Below, piece by piece: positions 10,465-20,780 of a stretch of DNA of 64,000 nt (the first letter of the stretch is position 1; each line of letters opens with the position of its first letter). The stretch is from Diphasiastrum complanatum. Lineage: Eukaryota; Streptophyta; Lycopodiopsida; Lycopodiales; Lycopodiaceae. The position numbers and the translations under genes are program-made. Location: positions 19,181,450-19,245,449 of the forward strand of contig CM055095.1 in NCBI GenBank assembly GCA_029204225.1, read 5' to 3'. The notes below the pieces were generated by a model that made no database searches, was not told where the DNA came from, and worked only from the letters and a program-made list of their open reading frames with translations.

Positions 10465-11886
10465 TCACAAGTGGTTCACCTTTGGCTTCTTCTTTGTGAA
10501 TGCTTCCTCAGGTGTTATCTTTGGTATGGCAATGGTAGGACTTCTATTTTGAAGATAGACTGCCGTGCTACATGCTTCTGACCAAAAATCTTTTGGTAGT
10601 TTTATCTCAACTAGCATAGATCTGGCACTTTCCACAATCGAACGATTTTTGCGCTCAACTACACCATTGAGAGCAGGAGTATGAGCTTGCGTACATTGTC
10701 TTTTAATCCCACATTGATCACAAAGATCATTGAAGTCATTAGACTTATACTCACCTCCACTATCTGATCTTGGGACTTTGATCTTCCTACCTGTCTGATT
10801 TTCGACCAAGTTTTTGAAGTTCTTGAAGTTATCAAATGCATCTGATTTCTTCTTCAAGAAGTAGATCCACGTCTTACGTGACATATCATCAATAAAGGTC
10901 ATGAAATAGAAGGCTTTTCCTAAGGACATGGTCCTCATAGGCCCGCATAAATCTATGTGGATTAAATCCAGGATGTTCTTTGCTCTTGCAACAGCCCCTT
11001 TATTGAACTTCTCTCGATGCTGCTTCCCATATACACAAGATTCGCACATCGATTTCAAGTGATCTTTTATGGTAGGCGACAGTCCTGTTACCATCTCCAA
11101 TTTTCTCATCAAACTGAGGCTTCCCAAGTTCAAGTGACCAAGCCTCTTGTGCCACAACTCAGTTTGCGAAGGAACAGATGATACAAGTCCATGTTGCCCC
11201 TTGATTGTAGCATTCAACCTGTACAATTTTGTATTGGGATCTCTTATTCCATTCGCAATAACTTTGAACTTTTGGTTCGCATCCTTCACAAAGCAACGAT
11301 CATGGGCGAATTCTACTTTCAACTTTTGATCAGTAATGACTCCAACAGAAAGTAGATTTTTCTTCAAACCTGGTACGTAAAGTACCTCCTTGATCATCCT
11401 GCTTTTGCCATCAGGCAGTTGGATTGAAACTGTGCCTATCCCCTTGATCATGCACACCTCACCATTTGCTTGTGAAACAGATGTTCCATTATCCAACACC
11501 GTCAAACTACTGAACCAATTCTTGTTACCTGTCATGTGTCTTGTGGCTCCTGAGTCAATATACCATGCTTGATCATCTTGATTAGATGACAATGTAGATA
11601 TGAAGATGCTAGAGTCTTCAATCTCACCCTCATCGACAAGGTTACCTGCTTGTTTTGGTTTCCCCTTGCCTTGTTCCGCCAGGAATTTGCGACATTCACT
11701 CTTCCAATGGCCCTTTTTACCACAATGGAAGCACTTACCTTTCTTCTTAGTTTTGCTGGAAGATCCCTCATCCTCCTGAGACTTGGCAAATTGCTGCTTA
11801 GACTTCTTCTTGCCCTTGCCCTTGCCTTGTTTTTGGCGTGTTGCAAGTGCCTGATAATCAGTATTTTGACGTCTAGGTTTCACCAT
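10465..11886 (-). pseudogene. copia A zinc knuckle, protease and integrase
   Basis: The 473-residue frame holds, in order: a basic stretch, the CCHC knuckle CFHCGKKGHWKSEC, the protease site WYIDSGATRHMTGN (DSGA), the pre-integrase HHCC region (LWHKRLGHLN...CESCVYGKQH), and the integrase core with catalytic residues in HIDLCGP, PRSDSGGEYKS and LNGVVERKN. Its start is only the first Met after a TGA at 11893; the same frame continues upstream as gag. It ends at a second TGA where relatives usually have Arg. Confidence 0.92.
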
Positions 11887-11892
11887 TTCTCG

Positions 11893-12465
11893 TCATTGCT
11901 CTTCCTGCATCAAGCTTCCTGTGAGCTCGTCAAAGGTTGGTAGTCTTTCTCTTGATGCTATTCCGCTCACAAACATCTGATAGGGTTCTGCAATGCCGCA
12001 TATTGCATTATGCACAAGCTCCACATCACGTATGCGCTCTCCAATAAAATGCAGTTCATCTCTCATTGTCTTGATTCTGGTCATGTACGTCTGAATGTGC
12101 TCTCCTTGCTCCATGCGGGCACTATTCAATTTTGACTTCAGAAACATGATTATTGATGGATCTGACGTCTTGAACTGCTCCTTTAGCACATCCCATGCCT
12201 GTTTGGGTGTAATAGCATCACAAATGTGGGTAATGATGTGATCCTTCACTAACAAGTTAATGAAGGTCAAAGCTTTCCTCATCTTTTTGTCGAACACTTT
12301 GATGTTTGCTTCATTTGGCGGCCTTCTCTCATCACCTGTGACGACTTCCCACACATCTTTCTCCATCAGTATGTTTTTCATTTTGAATTTCCACACTGCA
12401 TAGTTGGAAATCTCGTCCAATTTGCTACTTTCACTCAAAATGGACTCTCCCATGTTTGCCATCAC
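11893..12465 (-). pseudogene. copia A gag (UBN2-type)
   Basis: The 190-residue gag N-terminal part begins MMANMGESILSESSKLDE. It carries the copia gag features YAVWKFKMKNILMEKDVWEV, AKQAWDVLKEQF-like (here PKQAWDVLKEQFKTSD) and MTRIKTMRDELHFIGERI. One TGA separates it from the in-frame zinc-knuckle/protease/integrase segment; the codon after it is CGA, so the original protein was continuous. Confidence 0.9.
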
Positions 12466-12503
12466 AAAACTGCTTGAAACTTCTGGCTTAGACTAAGAAC
12501 AGT

Positions 12504-13697
12504 ATGTCAAAGCCAACAATGATGTCAGAAGTTGAAAATAATGACCTGCACTTTTTTTCTTACCAGGCCACTCGCCGCTTTTCCACCAATTTGAAAGCCA
12601 AATCGGCGTTGCCTTCCGAAATGCACTCAGTCATCAACTCCCAACAACGTGCCCAGTGGAATGGTGAAACTACTTCTGGCGTACTCCGAACACTTTCTCC
12701 ACTGCAACCACTCTGTTTTGTTGTACCGTACTTGCAAGTACAGTCCGGGTGCCCTTCGTTTGGAGGTTATAGCCTTTCATTTGGGTCAAAACGGACAAAG
12801 GACCCAAAAAAAGGGACTTTTCTAGCTTTTGAATTGTTTCTTCACTTTGAAGAAACTTCACTTTCACTTGTGAAGAGACCCAACTCAACTTTCAATATGA
12901 AAATTTTTAATGAAGTTGAAGGCCAGAATGCACTTCAATTCTTCAGGGCCCTGTTCAAAGCTCATCCAATGGCTGAACCAAATCTTGTGGTTCAAATTTC
13001 TTTCCCATCACAGATTCTGGAACGTCGATTCATTTGACACCTCATCTAAAGGTCCAAAGTGCATCTGGGCATCGAACCATACTCCTGCAGTTGCTATGGT
13101 CTTCGGTACACTAAGCTGTTTATTGTGTTGGGCGCGCGAACAGCCCGCGACCTCCCTGCCTGCGGTCGTGCCTCCCTTCTCTGAAAATTATCAGATTAAA
13201 CTCTCATGTGGATCGTTTTGAGCACAATCTGAGGCTTGGAGCAGGGTCGCCCTACTGAATCCATGACTGTAGAGTGTTCAGTCAGGAAATTCCGTGGAGA
13301 AACGGTGATTTTAGCTCAACTTGACAAAGTGGCTTTTTTCACCTTTTTACCGCAAATCTGCTAGGTTAACTGTCTGGAGACAAATCTCTGACATAGATCT
13401 CAGAATCTCTCCGTGGCTGATTGAAAGTGTGATTAGCCTCCTTCCTGTCCTTACGACATCCAAAGCGGTGCACAAACAGCGAAGAAATCACCAGTTATGT
13501 ATAAAAACCGTAATCCCAAGTTCGGTTTCAATTTTCAGCTGACTTCAAAATTGTCAATTTTTCACCAAATTTTTCCCTGTCTGATGCTATGCACAGGCTA
13601 ATAATCCCTCTGATGAGCTTAGCAAGCCTCTATAAATTAGAAACCGTGCACCAGTGCTTCTCTTTCCGTCTTCAACCCGTCGTAAAATCACGAACTC
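12504..13697. other. unassigned segment between two copia elements
   Basis: 1.2 kb separates the gag starts of copia A and copia B. A plus-strand frame of 177 codons (12504-13037) resembles no family I know and has no supporting context. A CTATAAATTAG box at about 13632 could be promoter-like. The segment may hold the diverged 5' LTR and leader of copia A, inserted in the gag-protease region of copia B, but no LTR ends were recognised. Confidence 0.35.
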
Positions 13698-14642
13698 TCA
13701 GAAGACAGTTCTCCTGAAGCTCTCTTCAACGGCGACACTGTACTCTGTACACATCATTAACGAATCCTCTCTTTCACTCTCTACACCCTCACACTCATCC
13801 TCATTAGTAAGTTTAGCTTGCTTAGATTGGTTCTTCTTGAAACAGTTTGATGCATAGTGTCCTTTCTTGCCACAGAAAAAGCACTTGATCTTTGACAGCT
13901 TCTTCTTGCCACTGGATGTTGCACCTTGTGAGGACTGATCTTTACCGACTTTGTCCTTCTTGAAGTGTTGTTGTCCTTTGTCCTTGCCTCTTAACTTGTC
14001 TCTGATGAAGAGTGCTTTATCATCTCCACCATCTTGTAATGAAAGTCTGTTGATCCTCATCATCTTGTTCTCTTGCCTACTTTCTTCAACAATGAGAACA
14101 CCTTGCAGTGTCTCCAAGGATGGAAGATCCTCTCTGACAACATAAGTATGCACGATATTGTCATACTCATCTCTAAGTCCATTTAGGAGTACTTGAACAA
14201 GTTTAGTGTTCTTAAGAGCATCACTAATACCAGCTAACTCTTGATGAAGATCCTTAACTCTCATGACATATGATGAAGCACTCTCATCTACTCTTTGATA
14301 ACTTAGAAATATTTGGTTTCTAAGTGTAAGCAATCTAGAAGTGTTTTTGATTTCATAGATTGTTTTTAGAGTATCCCAAGCTTCCTCGGCAATGGTGCAT
14401 GTACTGATCTCTCTTAACATTTCATTGGTAACATTCATTTTTATAAAATGAAGGGCAATTCTGGTTCTTTTGTGGAATGTTGCAGCTTCATTAGGTGCAG
14501 CAGGTTCTTCTTCAGCTCCACTCACAATATCCATTACATCCTGTAGAATCAACAATGATTCCATTCTGATCTTCCACATTGCATAATTGGAAGATGTTAA
14601 TCTCTCACTATGCTCTAAGAAATGTGAACCAAATGAAGACAT
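13698..14642 (-). pseudogene. copia gag with zinc knuckle (element B)
   Basis: The 314-residue frame starts MSSFGSHFLEHSERLTSSNY. It has the UBN2 gag core (NYAMWKIRMESLLILQDVMD, EEAWDTLKTIYEIKNTSRLL, VMRVKDLHQELAGISDALK) and a CCHC knuckle CFFCGKKGHYASNC near the C-terminus. It stops abruptly at 13697, where unrelated sequence begins, so protease and later domains are missing. It is a different family from copia A but related in layout to copia C at 42.2-42.8 kb. Confidence 0.9.
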
Positions 14643-15400
14643 CTTCTTGGTGAGAAATTCTAGTAATGATAAAAAAATGGAGCTGAAAGGATGTTGCTTG
14701 CTATCTCAATCTAGGATCTAACACAGATGTTGATCCACCCTATGAAATCTAGCAACAGATGTGAGAACAAATTCTCAATACAAAAAATCAATCTATCTTG
14801 AATTTGGATCTTGCTTCAGTCAGAAGAGGCACATGCAAGCAAGAAGTCTATCTCTCCCACGAGTTTCAATGTACTGAAAAACTCTCTAGGAACTTACTTT
14901 CAACTCAAACATAGTAATATGTGTGAAATGAAAAGTCTAAGACCTCAGAACACTCACTTCTTTCCAATCCTACTTGATTGACAATGAAAATTGTTGAAAT
15001 TGGTGAAAAAGACAGATGTGTGTTCACTTTGACATATCCCATGAGTTGAGTACCCTCTCAAACTCTCTGATTGCCTAAAACTCTTCTAAAAACAAATCAA
15101 TTTGATTTAGAAACAAGCGCAACACATTCTACTTTCCAATACCTATCCAACAAGCTATAGAACATCAAAATTGGATCATTTCTTGAGAAGTAGCACTCAT
15201 TAATGAGGGCTTATCTCACATGTGTGAGCTCTCTGTCCGTACAGAGCTCTGCTGGATCAGATCAGCCTTGATTTGATCCACTTATGATTCGCAAATTGCT
15301 TGTTTCTCAGCGAGTTTGAATCCTTCTCCAAAATCCGAGTTCCTACAAGCAAAAACACGGATGATCTGATGTATACACCCTCACCTCTTCAAAGCATGAT

Positions 15401-15412
15401 GCTCTAATACCA
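15401..15412 (-). other. primer-binding site of copia element B
   Basis: The minus strand reads TGGTATTAGAGC immediately after the LTR end ...CTTCACA. This is the common copia primer-binding site for initiator tRNA-Met (TGGTATCAGAGC) with one change. It lies about 0.75 kb upstream of the gag start, leaving a long leader. Confidence 0.85.
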
Positions 15413-16144
15413 TGTGAAGTTTTTAGCACGTGTGAACTTCACCACACACCCTACAGGATCTTACTGAGGTGTTGTGATTGCACAAGATTGATCAAAGAAC
15501 AATATGCTTGAAAAATCTAAGGCAAGAGCACAATGGCATACATCTGATGAAAAAATCTAACTCTTCACTATGAGAAATGAATGTCAGAAATAATTCTAAG
15601 TGTTCAGTATGGGAAAAAGAGGCTGCTCTCGGGTAGAGAGAGAAAATCAAGCATAGAAAACTCGGGTAGAGAGAGAGAATGAGTCCAAAACACCAAAATC
15701 TCAATATTCACAATATGGCAAAACATGCCCAGCTTTTCCTACATGAGAGAGACTCGAATTCCTACAGTGGAGTTGCATGGAAAGTCCACTTAACTGAACT
15801 AATTCACCTACCAGAGATCCACATGCGTAATTGCATGCATGTATGGTGCATGTACTGCATGTCAACTCATAAAATTGCCTAGAGATGTGTAGATCACATA
15901 AACTACTTTGCATGTTGCATGCACTGATTGCATGTGGCTTGCATGCATACAGTAAGACTTTGCATGCTATCAAAACATCTACATGTCATTACAATTGAAC
16001 CTATCTAACTCAAATCCGAGCTACACTAGAAGGATATGTGCTCAATTCACACTCCTTATATGTACAACATGAAATCTGGTGAAAATTATCTTGGACATGA
16101 CCCCAAACTCAAGATAGGAAGATAATATTTTAATAATCTTCACA
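15413..16144 (-). repeat. 5' LTR of copia element B
   Basis: A 732-bp block starting TGTGAAG and ending CTTCACA: a perfect 7-bp terminal inverted repeat with canonical TG...CA. Its inner edge abuts the initiator-Met primer-binding site and its outer flank is CGATT. The sequence includes many ATGCAT-rich stretches. The same LTR end is present, inverted, at 1-25. Confidence 0.85.
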
Positions 16145-16340
16145 CGATTTACTCCGACTTTGTAATGGACCGTAGAATGAAGCGATGTGGTTGAGCTTTG
16201 GTCTTCGTTTATAAACCGTAACGTTGATATTGCGGTGGCTTCGGCGGTCCTTGCCTGCTAAACTTTCCTTTGTATTTCTGTAGGCTCTGCAGAAATAGTT
16301 CATATCTGTAGACTACCAGAAACGACTGATTTTGTTGAAG

Positions 16341-17690
16341 TCATTGAAGATGGCCAATTCTGCAATGTCCTTCAGATAATAGGGATTTGACATTCAAATG
16401 TAAAGAGAATGAAATTAAAATTAAATCAGTAGGAGCTAGGTCTAAAACATGAAAATTAACTGATTCTGTGTGTTCTTGCACCAAAATTGGGAGCTTTGGG
16501 ACTTTTACGTTCCAAGTCTCCAACTCTGCTCCTGAAGCTAGATAAACTTTATATCTATGATTGCTGGCTTCAGTTTCGAAGTTGAGTTTCTGCAGAAGAC
16601 AAGAATTAATAAAATTATGAGTTGAACCACGGTCCAATAAAATACTTACTTCTTGATCTTTCACTATGCCAATTAATTGGAAAAGTTCATTAGGCAAGAA
16701 AGAAGTACTACTAAAAGAACATTCACACTCACAATCCATCCAGTTAATGTCCAAAGTCTTACCATTGCCTCCTGGGATTTCTATCATGTGAGCAGACCCT
16801 TTCTTCCTTTCTAAACAAAATTTCATCATATGTCCAGGCTTCTTACAGACAAAACATAAGTTCTCTCTTTTAGCCTTTTCCCGGAACATAGAGTTCTTGA
16901 ATCTCTTTCTCTTCGGCTTCCTGAGTTCCGATGCTGCTTGATCTAATTCGTCAAAATATTTTGCTTGGTCTAGACTGCGCTTCTTACTCTTATTGGTTTT
17001 CAAAGTGGTTGAAATTTGCGCAAATTGCTTTCTGGATGCCACCACTGTGGAATCATATGCTTTCGCAATCCGAAACGCATCCTCAAGGCTTTGAAGCACA
17101 TTTCTCCTGCATTCGTTCTGATAGTCAGCTGGCAAACCTAGGACAAACTGCCATAATGCCAACTTCGCATCGAATGACGGAACCCTATTCCATAGGTCCA
17201 TGAATTCCTGAATATAAGAGTCTAAACTCTTTGTACCCATCTTGTAGTTCACGAACTTTAGGTAGTAGTCCACGTCATCAGCAACTACGAAAGCTTTCTT
17301 GAAAACTTCCGCAAACGCATCCCAAGTAGTTGGTTTCACCGGTAAATCTCACCACCACGATGACGCTTTGCCGTGTAAGAACAACACGACACTTTCAATT
17401 TTCTTCTCATCAGGAACACCGTGCAGATTGAAGTAACTACTCCACTTGGCCAGCCAGTCCTTGAGGACCTTAGGTTTCTTCTCCTTCTTCTCGTCCGAAT
17501 AAACCTCCGGTTGAAAACCGAGATTGGGTGAAGACATCAATTTGACTTGATTCAAAAGAACCTCCATTTGCTGATCTCTCATCTGATTACGATTATTCAT
17601 GTCATTTAGTGTCGTATTCAACTGCTGACAAATCACCATATAAGATGGTGCACCTGGATTTGCAGCCTGATTTGAAGTTTCTTTGGCCAT
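16341..17690 (-). pseudogene. gypsy gag-protease fragment (element E)
   Basis: Two minus-strand frames (17349-17690 and 16341-17339) join across a small break to give a gypsy gag. They show KDWLAKWSSYFNLHGVPDEK, VVLFLHGKASSWW, TTWDAFAEVFKKAF and FVLGLPADYQNECRRNV, a basic region, and a CCHC knuckle CFVCKKPGHMMKFC. A retropepsin-like domain follows (EVSILLDRGSTHNFINSCLL). The active site reads DRG where DSG/DTG is required. The frame ends before RT, which is absent. Confidence 0.85.
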
Positions 17691-17699
17691 CTTGATATA

Positions 17700-19685
17700 G
17701 CTATCTTGGAAATTACTAAATTTACTTAATATCTGAAGTACTGTTGACCAAAAAACTGACTGAAATTGACTCCAATATGGTCAAATCACTATTTTTAGTC
17801 AATTTCATAGATATTACAAGAAACTGGAAAAAACAAAAAATTTCGAGTTTTCGCACTTTTTTTATTTATTTAAATTTTACATTTTCTAAAAATTCATAAA
17901 AAATCATAGTCAGTTATTAAGCAATCGAAATCGAAAATTCGATTCACTGTTCGATTCTTAATTTTACTTCAATAATGTCATTCAGACATGCAAGACATGC
18001 GACGTTAAACTGATTTTTTATTTTACGGAATTTTACGTAAAAATTCAGTGCTACGGAAATTGTCAGCTGTAAAATCCAGCTTTGTATGTACTTGTCAGAG
18101 TACATGCGTATGACCACTCAAAACAGATCTAACCAACCCATGCATGTCAGAATCACTTAGAGAAAGCGCATGCTGACATTCCATGCAAGCACAGTACTTC
18201 AAAATAGGAAATTGTCATGCATGCAATCAAAACAATTGGAAATTTTGCCCATTTTGCTCACAAAATTGCAAAACTTTAGATGCTCATATCTTTGGCTATA
18301 GAACACCAAATTGGGTGCTGTAAAGCTCAGTTTAGAGGGAGACCTAGTGAGCAAGAGACTTGCCATGTCAGCCTGCCACCTAGGATTCACACGTGCGAGT
18401 TCAGAACAACCAATTAAACTGTAGGAGGGCGCACTTTTTCTAGACCAATCTGTCCAAAAACATGCAAACACTCAACCAAGCCTAAAATTGATGATCTAAA
18501 CAGTCTTAAATGGTCTAAAAGAGTTCCATGAAGCCTTCATACGAATCCTATGAAGCAGTATGGGCTGAGAACCATGATTTCTTGGTTTCTAGAAGTCAAA
18601 ATTGCTACAAACTTGATGGAATTGAAACATAAGCCTCTACCCATCAATTTACAGGTCTGATAGCTTGCTGGGAAGGTAAAAAGGAATACAAATCATGCTA
18701 GAAAAAGTTCAGAATGATCCTCTTATGGATTTAGAGAAATCCATCCCCCAAAATTCACCAAAATTGGTCAATTTTTGACACTTTTTGACTTCCTACAAAC
18801 CCAATTGCTGGAATTCTTGGCTCTAGATGAAGTCTGAGGGGTAGTTGATTGGTTGACCGAGCCGATCAGTCTTGTTAATTTACTTTCAATTCCTGAAGTG
18901 TTGGTGATAGCAAGTGATAATACAATTGGGGATTTAGCATTGGCAGTCAGATAATCCATTTATGAAACCATCTCTGTTTTGCAATTGATATTCTTTGTAA
19001 TGCTTAAGGAACATGAGAGAATTCAATGGTTCAAAGTATCTCCTGAAATTGGTTGTGATTTTGATCCTATATTTGGATATAGGATAGCCAAATAGTCTTT
19101 TTGACTTTTTGGGTAAACAGATCTAGAAGCAGAGATTTCTTGGAGAAAAGCTGGTGGTATGAGACATCAGTGATTCCAAAGGGGATTTCTTGTGCGGGAA
19201 CTGTAATGGTAATACTAACAAAGAACTCCATTGGTTTTTTGTTTAGGGTCTTTTACTTTAAACCTCTACTTTTTAGAAATTCTTAAATACAAGACAAATG
19301 GATTGAGATTCGTACAATTCCTTCCAGTGCGAAACTAGGTTCTGAAGGACTGTAATAGTTATATGAAATTATACTTCCATATATGTTTTGTGAATATGGC
19401 TCAAAATCTGTTGATGTTTTCAATTGATTCACTATTGCCTATGAATATATGACAAACGAGCCCCATTGAGAGCTCACCTTCTATTGAGCACTCATTGATT
19501 GAAAATATTGCCCATGAATATACAACGAAATAGTGTATGGGAATGACCTCCGTACAAACAAATTGTGGGTGTGTGGGCATCCCACATCCTTGACACAAAC
19601 CACAATATTTCTTAAGCAAGTCTATAAATATATGTAAATAGGTTAGAAAACAAAATCTTAAACATGGCATTGCAAACACGTCATT
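17700..19685. other. long non-coding stretch
   Basis: No convincing gene, LTR boundary or tRNA was found in these 2 kb. It probably contains the leader/LTR of gypsy element E in diverged form and flanking DNA. Short frames here have no family resemblance. Confidence 0.35.
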
Positions 19686-19689
19686 TCAC

Positions 19690-20021
19690 ATTGCCAAGTT
19701 TCTATTGTGATTGGGCCGACAAGGGAGAGTCCCCATGGTCTTCTCCTAGAGAAGAAGGATGTGATCTAGAGCTATGGATCTAGATGACTCACTAATTTGT
19801 CTAACATAGGTTCTTGTCGTAGTAAGAACATCACATGCATGCAAAGTATAGGTGGCAACCATGTGATTGCTACTTGGTCAAGTGGGCGACCGACACTGAC
19901 TTTCGTAGCTCACAAATAGGGGGCCCCATGTATCTACAAATAACATGCCCCATGATAATGTACAACTTACAATAATGTAATTGCCTTGCCAAAGGGGTAA
20001 AATAGGCATTACCTTTTAACA
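19690..20021 (-). repeat. probable 3' LTR of a copia fragment
   Basis: On the minus strand the RNase H fragment is followed by AAGTGAGGG and then TGTTAAAAGG, a polypurine tract and TG start typical of a 3' LTR. The inner boundary is therefore plus 20021. The outer end is not clear. Confidence 0.45.
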
Positions 20022-20335
20022 CCCTCACTTAATGCAATTTTATTCAAGTTAACACCTAACAATTTCCTGAACTTCTCAAACTTGTCTTTAGGAAGTGGTT
20101 AAATAAAGATGCCTGCAATTTGATTGTTGGTTTCTCAATATGCTAGCTCAATCTCACCAATATGCACTTTTTTTGGTATAAAATGTTGGTTCACCTTTAC
20201 ATGCTTTGTCCTTGCATGGTAGATTGAATTTCTTGCAAACTAAGTACTACTTTAGTTATTGCAGTGTAGCATGTAGGTCCTACCTAGGCAATCTTGCATA
20301 TCACCAAGTAGGCATGCCACTCCCAAAATGAAAGA
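20022..20335 (-). pseudogene. copia RNase H C-terminal fragment
   Basis: The minus strand encodes, with two stops, RNSIYHARTKHVKVNQHFIP, then VHIGEIELAY, IAGIFI*PLPKDKFEKF and RKLLGV. This matches the last 70 or so residues of copia RNase H (compare ADIFTKPL in element A). It lies about 150 bp upstream of the QNG1 promoter region. Confidence 0.75.
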
Positions 20336-20439
20336 CCAATTCCAATTAAGCTAATGGTCTCTAAAACCAAGGACCCTCCCCCGTGAAGAGAGCCTCTACT
20401 TGTGGTAGTTGAGTTGGAAACTCTCACCTCACTGCATTG

Positions 20440-20780
20440 TATACTTATATTATCACTTTAATTACATACATAATTATTTCGAAAATTGGCGCCGCCATAC
20501 ACGAGGAAAAAGGAGCAAAAAAAGTGGCGCCGTCTAGTTTGTGGCTAGAGAATGTACACCAGCCACGAGTCACGACGAGAGCGCTCCAGAGAGAGAGATT
20601 TTGAGAGAGCGCGCGCGCTCGAGAGAGAGAGCGAGCGAGGGAGGAAAAAAAAAGGAGAAGAGAAGAGAGTGGCAAGAGCAGGGGACGATAGCAGAGAGGT
20701 ATTGTTTGGCGACTTCGAGGAGACATACGAAGAACCGTGGGTGACTGTGGCTGTTGCAGAAGGAAAGAAGGAAGGGAAAG
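20440..20780 (+). promoter_or_regulatory. QNG1 promoter/5' UTR region
   Basis: GC- and GA-rich DNA stands out from its AT-rich surroundings. It holds two GGCGCC palindromes (about 20486 and 20526), a run of AGAGAGAG tracts with GCGCGCGC (20575-20640) and A/G-rich sequence up to the start codon. GA-rich leaders are common in plant 5' UTRs. An in-frame ATG at 20754 precedes the chosen start by nine codons. A transcription start cannot be read from sequence. Confidence 0.45.

Larger units (their letters stand above)
8348..12465 (-). mobile_element. Ty1/copia retrotransposon, nearly full-length coding region (element A)
   Basis: The minus strand holds gag, zinc knuckle, protease, integrase, reverse transcriptase and RNase H in copia order over 4.1 kb. 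Only three nonsense codons (near 11894, 10466 and 10001) and one frameshift (near 9540-9600) interrupt it, so it is the best preserved element of the window. No primer-binding site or matching LTR was found upstream of gag, so its 5' end appears to be lost or diverged. Confidence 0.93.

Noticed and set aside
12504-13037. A 177-codon plus-strand frame as a host gene
   Set aside because: No recognisable domain, no splice context, and it lies between two copia gag genes; reported only as unassigned sequence.
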